A stretch of DNA of 11,935 bases from Angelakisella sp. (GCA_022795575.1 JAAWGY010000042.1:1-11935), one strand, 5' to 3'. Positions 1 to 7,638 are shown, numbered from the stretch's first letter. The notes: generated by a model from the letters alone, not told the origin. Translations and numbers: made by a program.

Positions 1-1
1 A

Positions 2-37
2 AACCGCAGCAATACTTGGTGTATTGCAAGGTTTTTT
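2..37 (+). terminator. Hairpin followed by T6, probable intrinsic terminator of a gene left of the window
   Basis: A perfect 7-bp stem (9-15 with 21-27, loop TTGGT) can be extended by AACC (2-5) pairing with GGTT (30-33) across a small internal loop. A run of six T follows at 32-37. The shape fits a rho-independent terminator reading rightward, but the stem is AT-rich and the gene it would serve lies outside the window. It ends less than 50 bases before the truncated flavoprotein, so read-through expression of that fragment is unlikely. Confidence 0.45.
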
Positions 38-84
38 AACGCGGCAGGGCGGGAAAAGACCTGGCCTGACTGCGTCAGACGGTT

Positions 85-504
85 GTGAATACAGGTTCTA
101 AGGGGTGCTTTGGCGGACACAGCAGCAAAGATTGTCCCTGTGTTCAGCAGGACGACATGAATAAAATTTATCCTGTGGTGCGGGAGTGCGATGTGATTGT
201 GCTTGCCAGTCCCCTTTATTACTGGAACCTGAGCGGTCAAATCAGAACCGCTATTGACCGCTTGTTTGCGTTGGAAGAGGGGGACGGCAACCTTTTGAGA
301 GGGCACGGCAGGGCCTCTGCCCTGTTAATGGCCGCAGAGGGACACGGCTTTGAAGATGTGCTTGCCTACTACAACCACTTGATGGAGCATTTGAAGTGGA
401 GCAATCTTGGTCATGTTCTTGCCGGAGGAAACGGGGACCTTGGAGATATTGCGGGAAAACCCGAAATCGCAGCCGCTTACAGGCTTGGGAAATCGATTGT
501 ATAG
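85..504 (+). pseudogene. 5'-truncated flavodoxin-family NAD(P)H-dependent FMN reductase
   Basis: The 139 residues match the C-terminal two thirds of the NADPH-dependent FMN reductase / iron-sulfur-flavoprotein type of flavodoxin-fold protein. A Cys-containing segment leads to a QQDDM motif (residues 21-25), the family signature 'VIVLASPLYYWNLSGQ' (37-52), AIDRLF, then an LLMAAEG strand and AGGNGDLGDIAGKPE. Full-length relatives are about 180-200 residues and start with a GSPR-N-GNT flavin-phosphate loop. That part is absent: an in-frame TGA sits at 67-69, no AGGAGG-like site precedes the GTG at 85, and neither other forward frame of 1-84 restores the loop. Without it FMN binding should fail, so this reads as a decayed remnant. 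A short protein from GTG 85, or a sequencing frameshift, cannot be fully excluded. It converges with the flippase gene. Confidence 0.7.
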
Positions 505-593
505 CAAAAAAGCGAATGGATTTATTGGCTAAAATGCAAAAAAAGCTTTCGTTGGGGTAGCTGCTCGCCTTTGACGTTGGGCGGCTCCAGTCC

Positions 594-641
594 AAAAAGG
601 GAGGCGGCAGGCGGTTGGTAAAGACCGCCTGCCGCCCTTTT
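594..641 (-). terminator. Strong intrinsic terminator of the flippase gene, possibly bidirectional
   Basis: A 13-bp perfect GC-rich stem (603-615 with 624-636, loop of 8) is followed in the leftward direction by a run of five T (594-598 read on the minus strand). It lies about 65 bases past the flippase stop codon. A short TTTT (638-641) on the plus strand may let it also stop transcription from the flavoprotein remnant. Confidence 0.85.
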
Positions 642-702
642 GACCTTGCCCCAACGTTCCGTCCCCCGGCTCTGGGCAACGCCCCACCGCCGGCATATCC
701 GC

Positions 703-2238
703 CTATTCTGCGCAGCAGCGCCTGCGGGACAGCCCGGACAAGCCCCCCGCCAAAAAGAGGAACAGCAGGTACACCCCGCTGACCAGCGCGCCCCCCAGCA
801 GCAGGTCGGTGAGGGGGGCGGAAAAGCCCCGGGGCACCGCCCAGGGGAGGTAGACCCCCCGGTAGGCCGCTGTCCCCGCCAGCAGGGCCAGCAGCGGCAG
901 CGCCACCCACTGCCCCCAGCGGATGCCCATCCCCGTCACCATCAGCAGCCGCCGCAGGTTGAGGAGGCCGGTAAAAAGGTTGGACAGGATCATCACAAAC
1001 AAAAAGCCCTTCATCCCCGTTCGGGGCACCAGCAGCGCAATCAGGGCAATCCTCCCCACCGAATCGTAGACGCTGTACCGGAAGGTGGAAAGCTGTTGGT
1101 TCAGCCCCTTCAGCACCCCGTCCACCATGCTCTCCAGGTAGAGGAAGGGCATCACCGGCCCCAACACCCGGATGTAAAAGGCCACCTCCCCGTCGTGGTA
1201 AAGCACCTCCCCCAGCTCCCCGGCAAAGAGGGTAAACAGCCCCCCCATCAGTACCGAAACGGTAAGGGTGATAAGGATGGTGCGGGAGATAAGCCGGTCC
1301 AGCAGCCCCCTCCGGCCCTGGGCGTAGGCCTCGGTGATCTCCGGCAGCAGCAGGGTGGAAAGGGTGGCGAGAAAGGAAAAGGGGAAGAACAGCACCGTCA
1401 TTGCCATCCCCTTTAGGGCGCCGAACTGCCCCAGGGCCGTCTCCCGGCTCCCCCCAAAGGCGGCGAGACAGCCGGGGACCATGACGTTCTCCAGGGTGCG
1501 CAGGGCGCTGCCCACATACCGGGTGGCGGCCACCGGGGCGCCGATGCCCCACAGCCGCCGGAGCACCCCCCGGGCGGGAGCCTGCCCGCCGGCGGGCCGG
1601 AGGCGGCGGAGGTCCCGGCGGCAGCCCTGCCAGATAACGGCGGAGGAAAAGAGCTGGGCAACGGTGCCCCCTAACACCACGGCGGCGCAGGCGGGGCCTA
1701 TCCCCCGGGGGAGGGCGGCGGGGAGAAGGGCCACGATCAGCCCCATCCGCAGCAGCTGCTCCCCCAGCTGGGCGGCGGTGGGGAGGGCCACCGACCGCCG
1801 GGCCATAAAGTAGCCCTGGAGGCAGCTGGCCACCGCCACCAGCGGGAGGCTGAGGGCCAGAATCCGCAGCGAGGCGGCGGCCTGCCGGTCCTTCAGCCAC
1901 CCCTGGGCGATGAGGTCCGCCCCGGCAAGCTGGACCACCCCGGCCAAGGTGCCCAGGGCCAGGGCGGCAGCCAGGAGCTTGCGGCAGAGGCTCCAGAGGC
2001 GGCTGCCGCCGCTGAGGGCCAGCTCCTCGGTGATCATCCGGGTAGCGGCCACCCCCAAGCCGGCGGTGGCCACGGTGAGGAAGAGGTTGTAGACGGTGGT
2101 GATCAGCTGGTAAAGGCCCATCCCCTGGGCCCCGATCTGCCCGGCCAGATAGACCCGGAAGACCATACCGATGCCCCGCAGGGCCAGGGAGGCGGCGGTG
2201 AGGATGGCAGTGTTCTTCAAAAAGATCCCCTTGTTCAC
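703..2238 (-). CDS. SpoVB/MurJ-like polysaccharide (lipid-linked oligosaccharide) flippase, MOP superfamily
   Basis: This 511-residue integral membrane protein has the repeated hydrophobic segments of the MOP (MATE/PST/MVF) exporter superfamily. The N-terminus (FLKNTAILTAASLALRGIGM, then FRVYLAGQIGAQGMGLYQL) closely follows stage V sporulation protein B and related Firmicutes flippases, and the length is near the roughly 518 residues of Bacillus SpoVB. Internal family patterns such as LPLVAVASCLQGYF and the later GSRETALGQFGALKGMAMTVLFFP support this. Members move undecaprenyl-linked precursors across the membrane, and SpoVB acts in spore cortex formation. Whether this copy serves sporulation, peptidoglycan or a surface polysaccharide cannot be told. 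The start is GTG at 2238, preceded seven bases upstream by AAAGGGGG, a fair ribosome-binding site. The gene stands alone, diverges from rpiR and ends at the terminator near 600. Confidence 0.87.
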   Translation of the reverse strand: MNKGIFLKNTAILTAASLALRGIGMVFRVYLAGQIGAQGMGLYQLITTVYNLFLTVATAGLGVAATRMITEELALSGGSRLWSLCRKLLAAALALGTLAGVVQLAGADLIAQGWLKDRQAAASLRILALSLPLVAVASCLQGYFMARRSVALPTAAQLGEQLLRMGLIVALLPAALPRGIGPACAAVVLGGTVAQLFSSAVIWQGCRRDLRRLRPAGGQAPARGVLRRLWGIGAPVAATRYVGSALRTLENVMVPGCLAAFGGSRETALGQFGALKGMAMTVLFFPFSFLATLSTLLLPEITEAYAQGRRGLLDRLISRTILITLTVSVLMGGLFTLFAGELGEVLYHDGEVAFYIRVLGPVMPFLYLESMVDGVLKGLNQQLSTFRYSVYDSVGRIALIALLVPRTGMKGFLFVMILSNLFTGLLNLRRLLMVTGMGIRWGQWVALPLLALLAGTAAYRGVYLPWAVPRGFSAPLTDLLLGGALVSGVYLLFLFLAGGLSGLSRRRCCAE

Positions 2239-2588
2239 GGCAGCGCCCCCTTTCCCTCTATCCTATGCGGCGGGAGCTGGGAAAAGACGACCCCTCCGGC
2301 AGCCGCGCCGGAGGCGCAAAAAGCCCCGCCCGCCGGCGGGAGCCTTCACCGGCCCCCCAAAGCACAGCGCCCGGCGTCCAAAGCAGCTCCGGCGGGGCTG
2401 TATTTCCCGGTGGCGGTTTCACCCCCAATCCCACACCTGTTTTGCAGGAACACCGAAAAAACTTGCATTTTTTTAGCAAAACCCTTGATTTTTCCCGGTA
2501 TTTTCGGTATGATGGATGACGGAAATCACATAGCGGGGGCACAGCAGCGCCCCGGCGCAGCATTTATTTGTGAGGTGTTTTTTCAGCC
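2239..2588. other. Divergent intergenic region between flippase and RpiR genes
   Basis: No gene is supported here. The left part (2275-2400) is extremely GC-rich with several potential hairpins: CCTCCGGC with GCCGGAGG near 2292-2314, the CCCGCCGGCGGG palindrome near 2329-2340, and AGCCCCGCC (2322-2330) with GGCGGGGCT (2391-2399). These would lie in the flippase leader. The right part (2450-2520) is AT-rich and carries the RpiR promoter. ACCGAAAA (2452-2459) is inverted as TTTTCGGT (2501-2508), and CGGTAT is directly repeated at 2496-2501 and 2505-2510. Confidence 0.6.
2485..2513 (+). promoter_or_regulatory. Sigma-A-type promoter for the RpiR-family regulator
   Basis: TTGATT (2485-2490) and TATGAT (2508-2513) are separated by exactly 17 bases, and each differs little from the consensus. 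The predicted start falls about 70 bases before the ATG at 2589. The -10 box overlaps one arm of the TTTTCGGT inverted repeat and the CGGTAT direct repeat, which could be operator sequence for autoregulation (inference). Confidence 0.7.
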
Positions 2589-3485
2589 ATGCCAATGGAT
2601 CTTTTAGCGGTGATCGAGCGCAAAATGCCCACCTTCTCCAAGGGGCAAAAGCTCATCGGCAGGTTCATCACCCAGCACTACGATAAAGCGGCCTTTATGA
2701 CGGCCTCCCGGTTGGGGGACACCGTGGGGGTCAGCGAATCCACCGTGGTACGCTTTGCCACCGAGGTGGGCTTCGAGGGCTACCCCCAGCTCCAGAAGAA
2801 CCTACAGGAGATCATCCGCAACCGCCTGACCACCGTCCAGCGGATGGACATCATCGACGGCCAGATCGGCGGGGAGGACATCCTCTCCTCGGTGCTAAGC
2901 CGGGTGCTGACCCAGGACAGCGAGAAGATCCGCCGCACCCTGGAGGAAACCGACCGCGCCGCCTTTGCCCAGGCGGTGGAGGCGATCGTCACCGCCCGGG
3001 AGGTGTACATCCTGGGCATCCGCAGCTCCAGTATGCTGGCCAGCTTCCTGGCTTTTTACTTTAACCAGATCTTCCCCCATGTCCGCTGCATCAACTCCAA
3101 CTCCACCAGCGAGACCTTCGAGCAGATGTTCCGCATCGGCAAGGAGGATGTCTTTATCCCCATCAGCTTCCCCCGGTACTCCCAGCGGACGCTAAAGGCC
3201 GCCCGGTACGCCAAAAGCCGGGGGGCAACCGTCATCGCCATCACCGATTCCACCTCCGCCCCCCTGGCCCAGGCGGCGGACATCCTGCTGCTGGCCCGCA
3301 GCGAGATGGCCTCCTTTGTGGACAGTCTGGTGGCCCCCCTCAGCGTCATCAACGCCCTGATCGTGGCGGTGGGCCTGCGGAAGAAGGACGAGATTACCCG
3401 CACCTATGCCACCCTGGAGAGCATCTGGGAGGAGTACCAGGTGTACGAGAAGACCGAGGGGCCGGAGGAGAAGCAGGGGAGTTGA
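2589..3485 (+). CDS. MurR/RpiR-family transcriptional regulator (HTH + SIS domain)
   Basis: This 298-residue protein has the usual RpiR order. An N-terminal HTH_6 domain (about 1-77) has the recognition segment TASRLGDTVGVSESTVVRFA followed by VGFEGYPQLQ. A SIS domain follows (about 125-255) with VYILGIRSSSMLASFLAFYF and ISFPRYSQRTLKAARYAKSR. SIS domains in this family usually sense phosphorylated sugars. Here the loop that commonly reads S-x-S-G-x-T is FPRYSQRT, a variant of part of the family, so the ligand may not be a sugar phosphate (inference). The ATG at 2589 is chosen because GAGGTG lies 11 bases upstream; an in-frame ATG at 2595 would be too distant. The gene has its own promoter and converges on the amidohydrolase/permease operon, a natural candidate target. 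Confidence 0.93.
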   Translation: MPMDLLAVIERKMPTFSKGQKLIGRFITQHYDKAAFMTASRLGDTVGVSESTVVRFATEVGFEGYPQLQKNLQEIIRNRLTTVQRMDIIDGQIGGEDILSSVLSRVLTQDSEKIRRTLEETDRAAFAQAVEAIVTAREVYILGIRSSSMLASFLAFYFNQIFPHVRCINSNSTSETFEQMFRIGKEDVFIPISFPRYSQRTLKAARYAKSRGATVIAITDSTSAPLAQAADILLLARSEMASFVDSLVAPLSVINALIVAVGLRKKDEITRTYATLESIWEEYQVYEKTEGPEEKQGS

Positions 3486-3517
3486 GGGGCTGCGCGGCAT
3501 CCGGCGGCGCCCAAGCC

Positions 3518-3547
3518 AAAGAGGCGGCATTTCTGCCGCCTCTTTTT
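3518..3547 (+). terminator. Intrinsic terminator between convergent RpiR gene and operon
   Basis: A perfect 12-bp stem AAAGAGGCGGCA / TGCCGCCTCTTT (3518-3529 with 3534-3545, loop TTTC) runs into TTTTT on the plus strand, about 30 bases after the RpiR stop. Read leftward it would also follow the operon's last gene by 24 bases, but the minus-strand tail is only TTT, so termination there may be weaker. Confidence 0.9.
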
Positions 3548-3570
3548 GTGTTGCATCCAAGGGCAGGACA

Positions 3571-4947
3571 CTACTTGCCGCTGCCTCTGATAAACCTGCC
3601 CCAGCCTGGCTCGGCCAGAATCTTGTCCTCCTCCATCACCACCCGGCCCCGGACAACGGTGGAGACCACCTTGCCCCGGAGCGTCTGTCCCCAAAGGGGA
3701 TCCAGCTGTGGCTTGGAGTAGATGGGAAAGCCTTGGTCCACCGTCCACACCCGCTCCATGTCGCAGACGGTAAAGTCGGCGTCGGTGCCGATGCGGTTGC
3801 CGCACTTCTCCTCCCAGCCCAGGGCCCGGGCGCCATTGATGCTGGTGATCTCCACCAGCTTTTCCAGTGTCAGCTTACCGGCGTTGACGGCGTCCAGCAG
3901 CAGGCTTCCGTAGTAGTCCTCCCCCGCCACCCCTTGGCCGGAGGCAAAGGCATCCTCCGGCCTGTAGTGCTCCGGCAGGTGGGGGGAGTGGTCGCTCCCC
4001 AAAACATCGATGGTTCCGTCGTTTACCGCCTGCCAAACCCGGTCCCAGTCAGGGGCCGCCGCGTGGCCCAGGGGGATGACGCTGCCGTTCCTCCGGTTGT
4101 ATAGGGTATCAAAGCGGCGGATGCTGGTGGGAAGGATCTCCACGCTGGCCAGGATGTCCATATCCCCCTGGCGCTTCAGCATCCGGACAAGGTCGATGTA
4201 CCCGTCGTGCCAGCAGTGGAGGGCCCACCACTTGCAGCCGGTCTTTCGGAAGAAGTAGGCCAGCTCCCAGGCGGCGCTGCTCATCTCCTCGTCACCGTAA
4301 AGCTGGCAGAGGACGTTCATCAGCGTCTGTGGCTCCCCGCTTTCCTTGATGCGCTTGACGTTGCCCAGGTACCAGTCCATGTTCATGGGGTGGATGGAAA
4401 CGTACTTGCCGGTCTTGGCCGCCTCGGCCAGGCACTGGTGAAGCTCCCAGCTGTCCCCGCAGCGGAAGTTTTCCTCCAAGGGGGCGGCGTTTTTCATCTC
4501 CATGATCTTAAAGTACGAGGCCCCGGCCTCCGCCAGCGCCGGGAGGCTCCCCTGCCGGAAGGCCAGGGGGCTGGGGATGGGGGCGAAGTCCACCACCGCG
4601 TGGCGTTCCCCGCAGTCCACCGCCATCCGGAAGTCACCGGGGGAGGCGATGGAACGGGTAAGGTTGTTGGGCATAACGCATACGCTGGTGACGCCGCCGT
4701 GGGCCGCCGCCATGGTGCCGGTGGTGTAGTCCTCCTTGGCCTCCACCCCGGGCTCCCGGATGTGGGTGTGGAAGTCGATCATCCCGGGGAGGACATACTT
4801 GCCCCCGGCATCGATGACCCGTTCCGCCCCCGCCCCAACGCAGCCGCCGATGCAGGCAATCTTCTCCCCAATAACGCCGATGTCCGCCCGCTGGAAGCCG
4901 TCGCCGGTGTGGACCATGCCGTTTTTGATGAGCAGGTCAAATTTCAT
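3571..4947 (-). CDS. Dihydroorotase/hydantoinase-like cyclic amidohydrolase
   Basis: This 458-residue protein belongs to the amidohydrolase superfamily branch holding dihydroorotase, allantoinase and hydantoinase, metal-dependent TIM-barrel enzymes that hydrolyse cyclic amides or imides. Predicted ligands are all present: HxH in DFHTHIREPG (H60, H62), a lysine in ASYFKIM that is carboxylated in relatives (K147), H186 in SIHPMN, H244 in ALHCWH and D319 in GSDHSPH. R64 and N94 (VMPNN) match the pair that holds the substrate carboxylate in dihydroorotases, so an acidic ring substrate is plausible. No carbamoylphosphate or orotate pathway gene is nearby, and the setting next to a permease and an aminotransferase points to catabolism rather than pyrimidine synthesis. 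The ATG at 4947 has GAGGGAG upstream. It is the last operon gene, 30 bases after the aminotransferase. Confidence 0.88.
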   Translation of the reverse strand: MKFDLLIKNGMVHTGDGFQRADIGVIGEKIACIGGCVGAGAERVIDAGGKYVLPGMIDFHTHIREPGVEAKEDYTTGTMAAAHGGVTSVCVMPNNLTRSIASPGDFRMAVDCGERHAVVDFAPIPSPLAFRQGSLPALAEAGASYFKIMEMKNAAPLEENFRCGDSWELHQCLAEAAKTGKYVSIHPMNMDWYLGNVKRIKESGEPQTLMNVLCQLYGDEEMSSAAWELAYFFRKTGCKWWALHCWHDGYIDLVRMLKRQGDMDILASVEILPTSIRRFDTLYNRRNGSVIPLGHAAAPDWDRVWQAVNDGTIDVLGSDHSPHLPEHYRPEDAFASGQGVAGEDYYGSLLLDAVNAGKLTLEKLVEITSINGARALGWEEKCGNRIGTDADFTVCDMERVWTVDQGFPIYSKPQLDPLWGQTLRGKVVSTVVRGRVVMEEDKILAEPGWGRFIRGSGK

Positions 4948-4977
4948 TGTGTATATCTCCCTCTTATCGCCGGCCCG

Positions 4978-6204
4978 TCAGGCCAGCCCCTTCCTCTCCG
5001 CCAGCTTGCGGAAGGCCGCGGCCATCCGGTCCATGGCGGCAAAGCTGTCCTTGTCCTCCCAGAAGCAACCGGCGATGAGCCGCAGGTGGCCGTTGCCCAT
5101 GTCGCCGTAGAACTTGCCGTCGTTGAGGCTCACCAGCGCCTCCTCCGCCAGGTAGGCGGTGATCTCGCTGGAATCCCCCAGGGCGGATACATCGATCCAG
5201 ACAAAGAACCCTGCCTCCGGCAGCGCCATCGAGACGCCGGGGATGCTGTTAAAGAGCCGGTAGGCGTACTGCCGGCGGGCGTCGTACTTGCTCATGTAGT
5301 CTTGGATAAAGCTGTCGTCCCGGAAAGCGGGCATCACCGCCAGCTGGGCCAGGGTGCTGGTGGCCCCCTGGATGTTGACAGCCGCGCCGAAGTAGGTGTC
5401 CATGATGACGTCGTTGGCGTAGGTCCACCCCACCCGGAAGCCGCTGAGCCCCATTCCCTTGGAGACGGAGCAGACGGTGACGGTGCGTTCCCACATCCCC
5501 GGCAGACGGCTGATGCAGACCATTTCGTGGCCTGGGAAGGCGGTGTCCTCAAAGGCCTGGTCGCAGACGCAGATCAGGTCGTGCCTGACACAGAAGGCGG
5601 CCAGCTCCTCCAGCTCCCCCCGGGTGTAGACGGTGCCGGTGGGGTTGTTGGGGTTGGTGAGCAGCACCATCTTGGTTTTGGGCGTCACCCGCTTTTCGTA
5701 CTCCTCGACGCGCAGGTGGTACCCGTCCTCCGGGTAGGTGGGCACCCGCACCGTCACCCCGCCCAGCAGCTCCGGGTTCAGGAAGTTGCTGGGGTAGCTG
5801 GGGTCGTGGACCATCACCTCGTCCCCGGGATTGATCCAGAGCATCATGGCAAAGATCAGGCCGTTATCCGAGCCGGGATTGATGATGATGTTCCGGTCCG
5901 GCTCCAGCTTAAAGCCGTATTTCCTCTCGATTCGGGCGGCGATCAGCTTTTTCAGCTCCGGGCTGCCGATGGGCATGGTGTAGTGGGAGGGGAAGCCGTT
6001 CTGAAGCTCCTTGATGGCGGCGTCCAGCACCGGCTGGGGGATGGAGGGATCGGGCATAAAGGGGTCGGCCCAGCTCATCAGCGCCACCCCGGCGGCCTTC
6101 ATCCGCTCCGCCACGTCCCCCACATCCGCCTTTTGGGCGGTGGTAAAGAGGCCGCCGTCCAGCTTGGCAAAGGCGGGGCGCATCTTGCTTTTCATGTTTT
6201 CCAT
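4978..6204 (-). CDS. Pyridoxal-phosphate-dependent class I/II aminotransferase
   Basis: This 408-residue fold-type I PLP enzyme is of the COG0436 type, near the usual length of about 390-400. Visible landmarks are INPGSDNGL (cofactor phosphate region), DPSYPSN, NPNNPTG (184-190), D215 in CVCDQAFED for the pyridine nitrogen, the Schiff-base lysine K249 in SVSKGMGLSGFRVGW, and R375 in GHLRLIAG for the substrate carboxylate. It should transfer an amino group between an amino acid and a 2-oxo acid in the cytoplasm; the amino donor cannot be told. Position 218 is Phe where most relatives have the Tyr that contacts the cofactor O3'. The ATG at 6204 is fixed by AAGGAGGT nine bases upstream. In the operon it would act on an amino acid freed by the amidohydrolases (inference). 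Confidence 0.92.
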   Translation of the reverse strand: MENMKSKMRPAFAKLDGGLFTTAQKADVGDVAERMKAAGVALMSWADPFMPDPSIPQPVLDAAIKELQNGFPSHYTMPIGSPELKKLIAARIERKYGFKLEPDRNIIINPGSDNGLIFAMMLWINPGDEVMVHDPSYPSNFLNPELLGGVTVRVPTYPEDGYHLRVEEYEKRVTPKTKMVLLTNPNNPTGTVYTRGELEELAAFCVRHDLICVCDQAFEDTAFPGHEMVCISRLPGMWERTVTVCSVSKGMGLSGFRVGWTYANDVIMDTYFGAAVNIQGATSTLAQLAVMPAFRDDSFIQDYMSKYDARRQYAYRLFNSIPGVSMALPEAGFFVWIDVSALGDSSEITAYLAEEALVSLNDGKFYGDMGNGHLRLIAGCFWEDKDSFAAMDRMAAAFRKLAERKGLA

Positions 6205-6239
6205 TGTTGGAATACCTCCTTATCGGGTTTTGATAGAGA

Positions 6240-6260
6240 GCCCCGGGGATTGCCCGGGGC
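6240..6260 (-). other. Intercistronic GC hairpin between permease and aminotransferase
   Basis: GCCCCGGG (6240-6247) pairs perfectly with CCCGGGGC (6253-6260) around a 5-base loop in the 82-base gap after the permease stop. No T-run follows leftward, so it is not a standard terminator. It may protect the upstream message from 3' exonucleases or set unequal gene dosage (inference). Confidence 0.55.
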
Positions 6261-6286
6261 CCTGTTGGTCAGGGGTATGCAGCTTC

Positions 6287-7579
6287 TTACTGGATACCGA
6301 TCATCGCAAAGACAATGGCGATGATGGTGGCCAGGCTGGTGTTGAGAACGGTGGTGACTGCCAGGTGCTTGTAGCCCTCCTTGTGGGTGACGTTGCAGGC
6401 GTTGAGGGTGAGCACCACGGCGCTGTTGTGGGGCAGCGAGTCAAAGGTGAGGGAGGAGGCGCAGATAACCCGGACCAGGGAGGCGGGGCGCCCGCCCATG
6501 GCCAGCAGGGTATCCTTGAAGCTATCCAGCACAAACCGGACGCCGCCGGTGGCGGAGCCGGAGACCGCGGCGATGGCCGCCACCGCCACAAAGGCGAAGA
6601 TGTAGGGGTTGCCACCGGAAATCTTCTCCAGGCCGGAGAGGAGAAGGTTGTAGCCCGGCACGGCGGTTACGATGCTGCTGAAGCCGATGATGGCGCAGGT
6701 GGAGATCACCGACTGGGAGCTCTTGGCCGCCTTGTTGAGGGTGGCAATGGTGCCGGAGACACCGCCGATGCGCCCCCAAAAAAGCAGGATGCAGACGATG
6801 GCGCCCAGGTAGAGGGAGGCGTAGGCGGGCACGCGGAAAACGTTGAGGGCCACCAGCACCACACCGATGGGCGGAATGACCAGGGCGGGATGGGGCAGGC
6901 CGGTCTTGTTCAGGTCCACGTCAAAGTTCTCGCCGGGCAGCGGGACAAAGTGCTCCCCCCGCTCCCTGGCCTTTTGGCCCTGGCGGTGCAGGTAGTAGCC
7001 GTTGGCCGCAAAGAGGAAGGCCGACATAACGATACCGGTGACGGGGCCGGCTGCGGCGGGAACGCCAAAGGCCTCGGTGGAAAGGACGTTGGCGGTGGTA
7101 GTGACGCCGGGGAGTGTCTGCTGGGAGACACAGGCGCCCAGAACACAGGCGGGGATGAGGGAACGGGGGATATCGCCCACCTTGAAGAAAGCGCAGGCCA
7201 GGGGGTAGACGGTAAAGATGATGACAAAAACGTTGATGCCGCAGAAGACCAGCACCCAGGAGACGGTGAACACCGCCAGGACGATGGCCTTGGTGCCCGC
7301 CTTCTTGATGATGGCGTTGGCCAGGGATTCGGTCATGCAGCTGGCCTCTAAGAAGCAGCCCAGCAGCTGGCCCCCCAAAAACAGGGGGAACATGGTGATG
7401 ATGGAGTTGGCCACGCCGCCCAGGTAGGTGGAGTAGCCGCTGATGAGGCCCACCCCGCCGGTGGCCGCCACTAAGAAGGCGGCCAGGCTGGACAGGATAA
7501 TCAGGTTCAGGCTCTTCAGGGAACCGACGACGATGATGACCAGCGCGGCTAAAATACCGATAAAGCTGATGATTTCCAT
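6287..7579 (-). CDS. GntP-family permease (gluconate/organic-acid symporter type)
   Basis: This 430-residue polytopic membrane protein has about a dozen hydrophobic segments and one clear hydrophilic loop (about 198-228). The C-terminal signatures FDSLPHNSAVVLTLN (379-393) and VTHKEGYKHL (397-406), plus SGSATGGVRF (340-349), are characteristic of the GntP/COG2610 ion-transporter families, proton or ion symporters for gluconate, related sugar acids and other hydroxy or carboxylic acids. A start at 7594 is open in frame, but it overlaps the ribosome-binding site. GAGGAGG at 7586-7592 sits six bases before the ATG at 7579, which is therefore chosen. As the only transporter in the operon it presumably brings in the amidohydrolase substrate, expected to be anionic. 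Confidence 0.9.
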   Translation of the reverse strand: MEIISFIGILAALVIIVVGSLKSLNLIILSSLAAFLVAATGGVGLISGYSTYLGGVANSIITMFPLFLGGQLLGCFLEASCMTESLANAIIKKAGTKAIVLAVFTVSWVLVFCGINVFVIIFTVYPLACAFFKVGDIPRSLIPACVLGACVSQQTLPGVTTTANVLSTEAFGVPAAAGPVTGIVMSAFLFAANGYYLHRQGQKARERGEHFVPLPGENFDVDLNKTGLPHPALVIPPIGVVLVALNVFRVPAYASLYLGAIVCILLFWGRIGGVSGTIATLNKAAKSSQSVISTCAIIGFSSIVTAVPGYNLLLSGLEKISGGNPYIFAFVAVAAIAAVSGSATGGVRFVLDSFKDTLLAMGGRPASLVRVICASSLTFDSLPHNSAVVLTLNACNVTHKEGYKHLAVTTVLNTSLATIIAIVFAMIGIQ

Positions 7580-7604
7580 ACTTATCCTCCTCATGGTCGG
7601 GACC

Positions 7605-7638
7605 GCCGGACCGGACCGGGCAGTCCCGCCGGTCCGGC
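7605..7638 (-). other. Intercistronic hairpin between pseudoenzyme and permease
   Basis: GCCGGACC (7605-7612) pairs with GGTCCGGC (7631-7638), and the 18-base interior can form a second small stem (GGAC with GTCC). The 80-base gap is long for this operon and the structure lacks a T-run, so mRNA processing, stabilisation or partial attenuation before the permease is possible. Confidence 0.5.

Noticed and set aside
549..656. CGTTGGGG (550-557) and its inverse CCCCAACG (649-656) as ends of a small insertion
   Set aside because: Only eight bases match, there is no target duplication or transposase, and the terminator hairpin between them explains the structure here.
251..1900. A 549-codon minus-strand open frame overlapping the flippase gene
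   Set aside because: The translation is Pro/Gly/Arg-rich shadow sequence. The overlapping frame gives a coherent membrane protein of a known family.
2259..2267. CATAGGATA upstream of the flippase start, resembling a sporulation sigma-E/sigma-K -10 element
   Set aside because: It would fit a SpoVB-like gene, but no matching -35 element is seen at the right distance and the motif is short enough to arise by chance.
4207..6324. A 705-codon plus-strand open frame opposite the aminotransferase and cyclic amidohydrolase
   Set aside because: It has the same low-complexity composition, no ribosome-binding site and no recognisable motif, and runs opposite well-supported genes.
7580..7594. Upstream ATG at 7594 as the permease start
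   Set aside because: It overlaps the GAGGAGG ribosome-binding site that is ideally spaced for the ATG at 7579, and the extra five residues precede the first membrane segment without family support.
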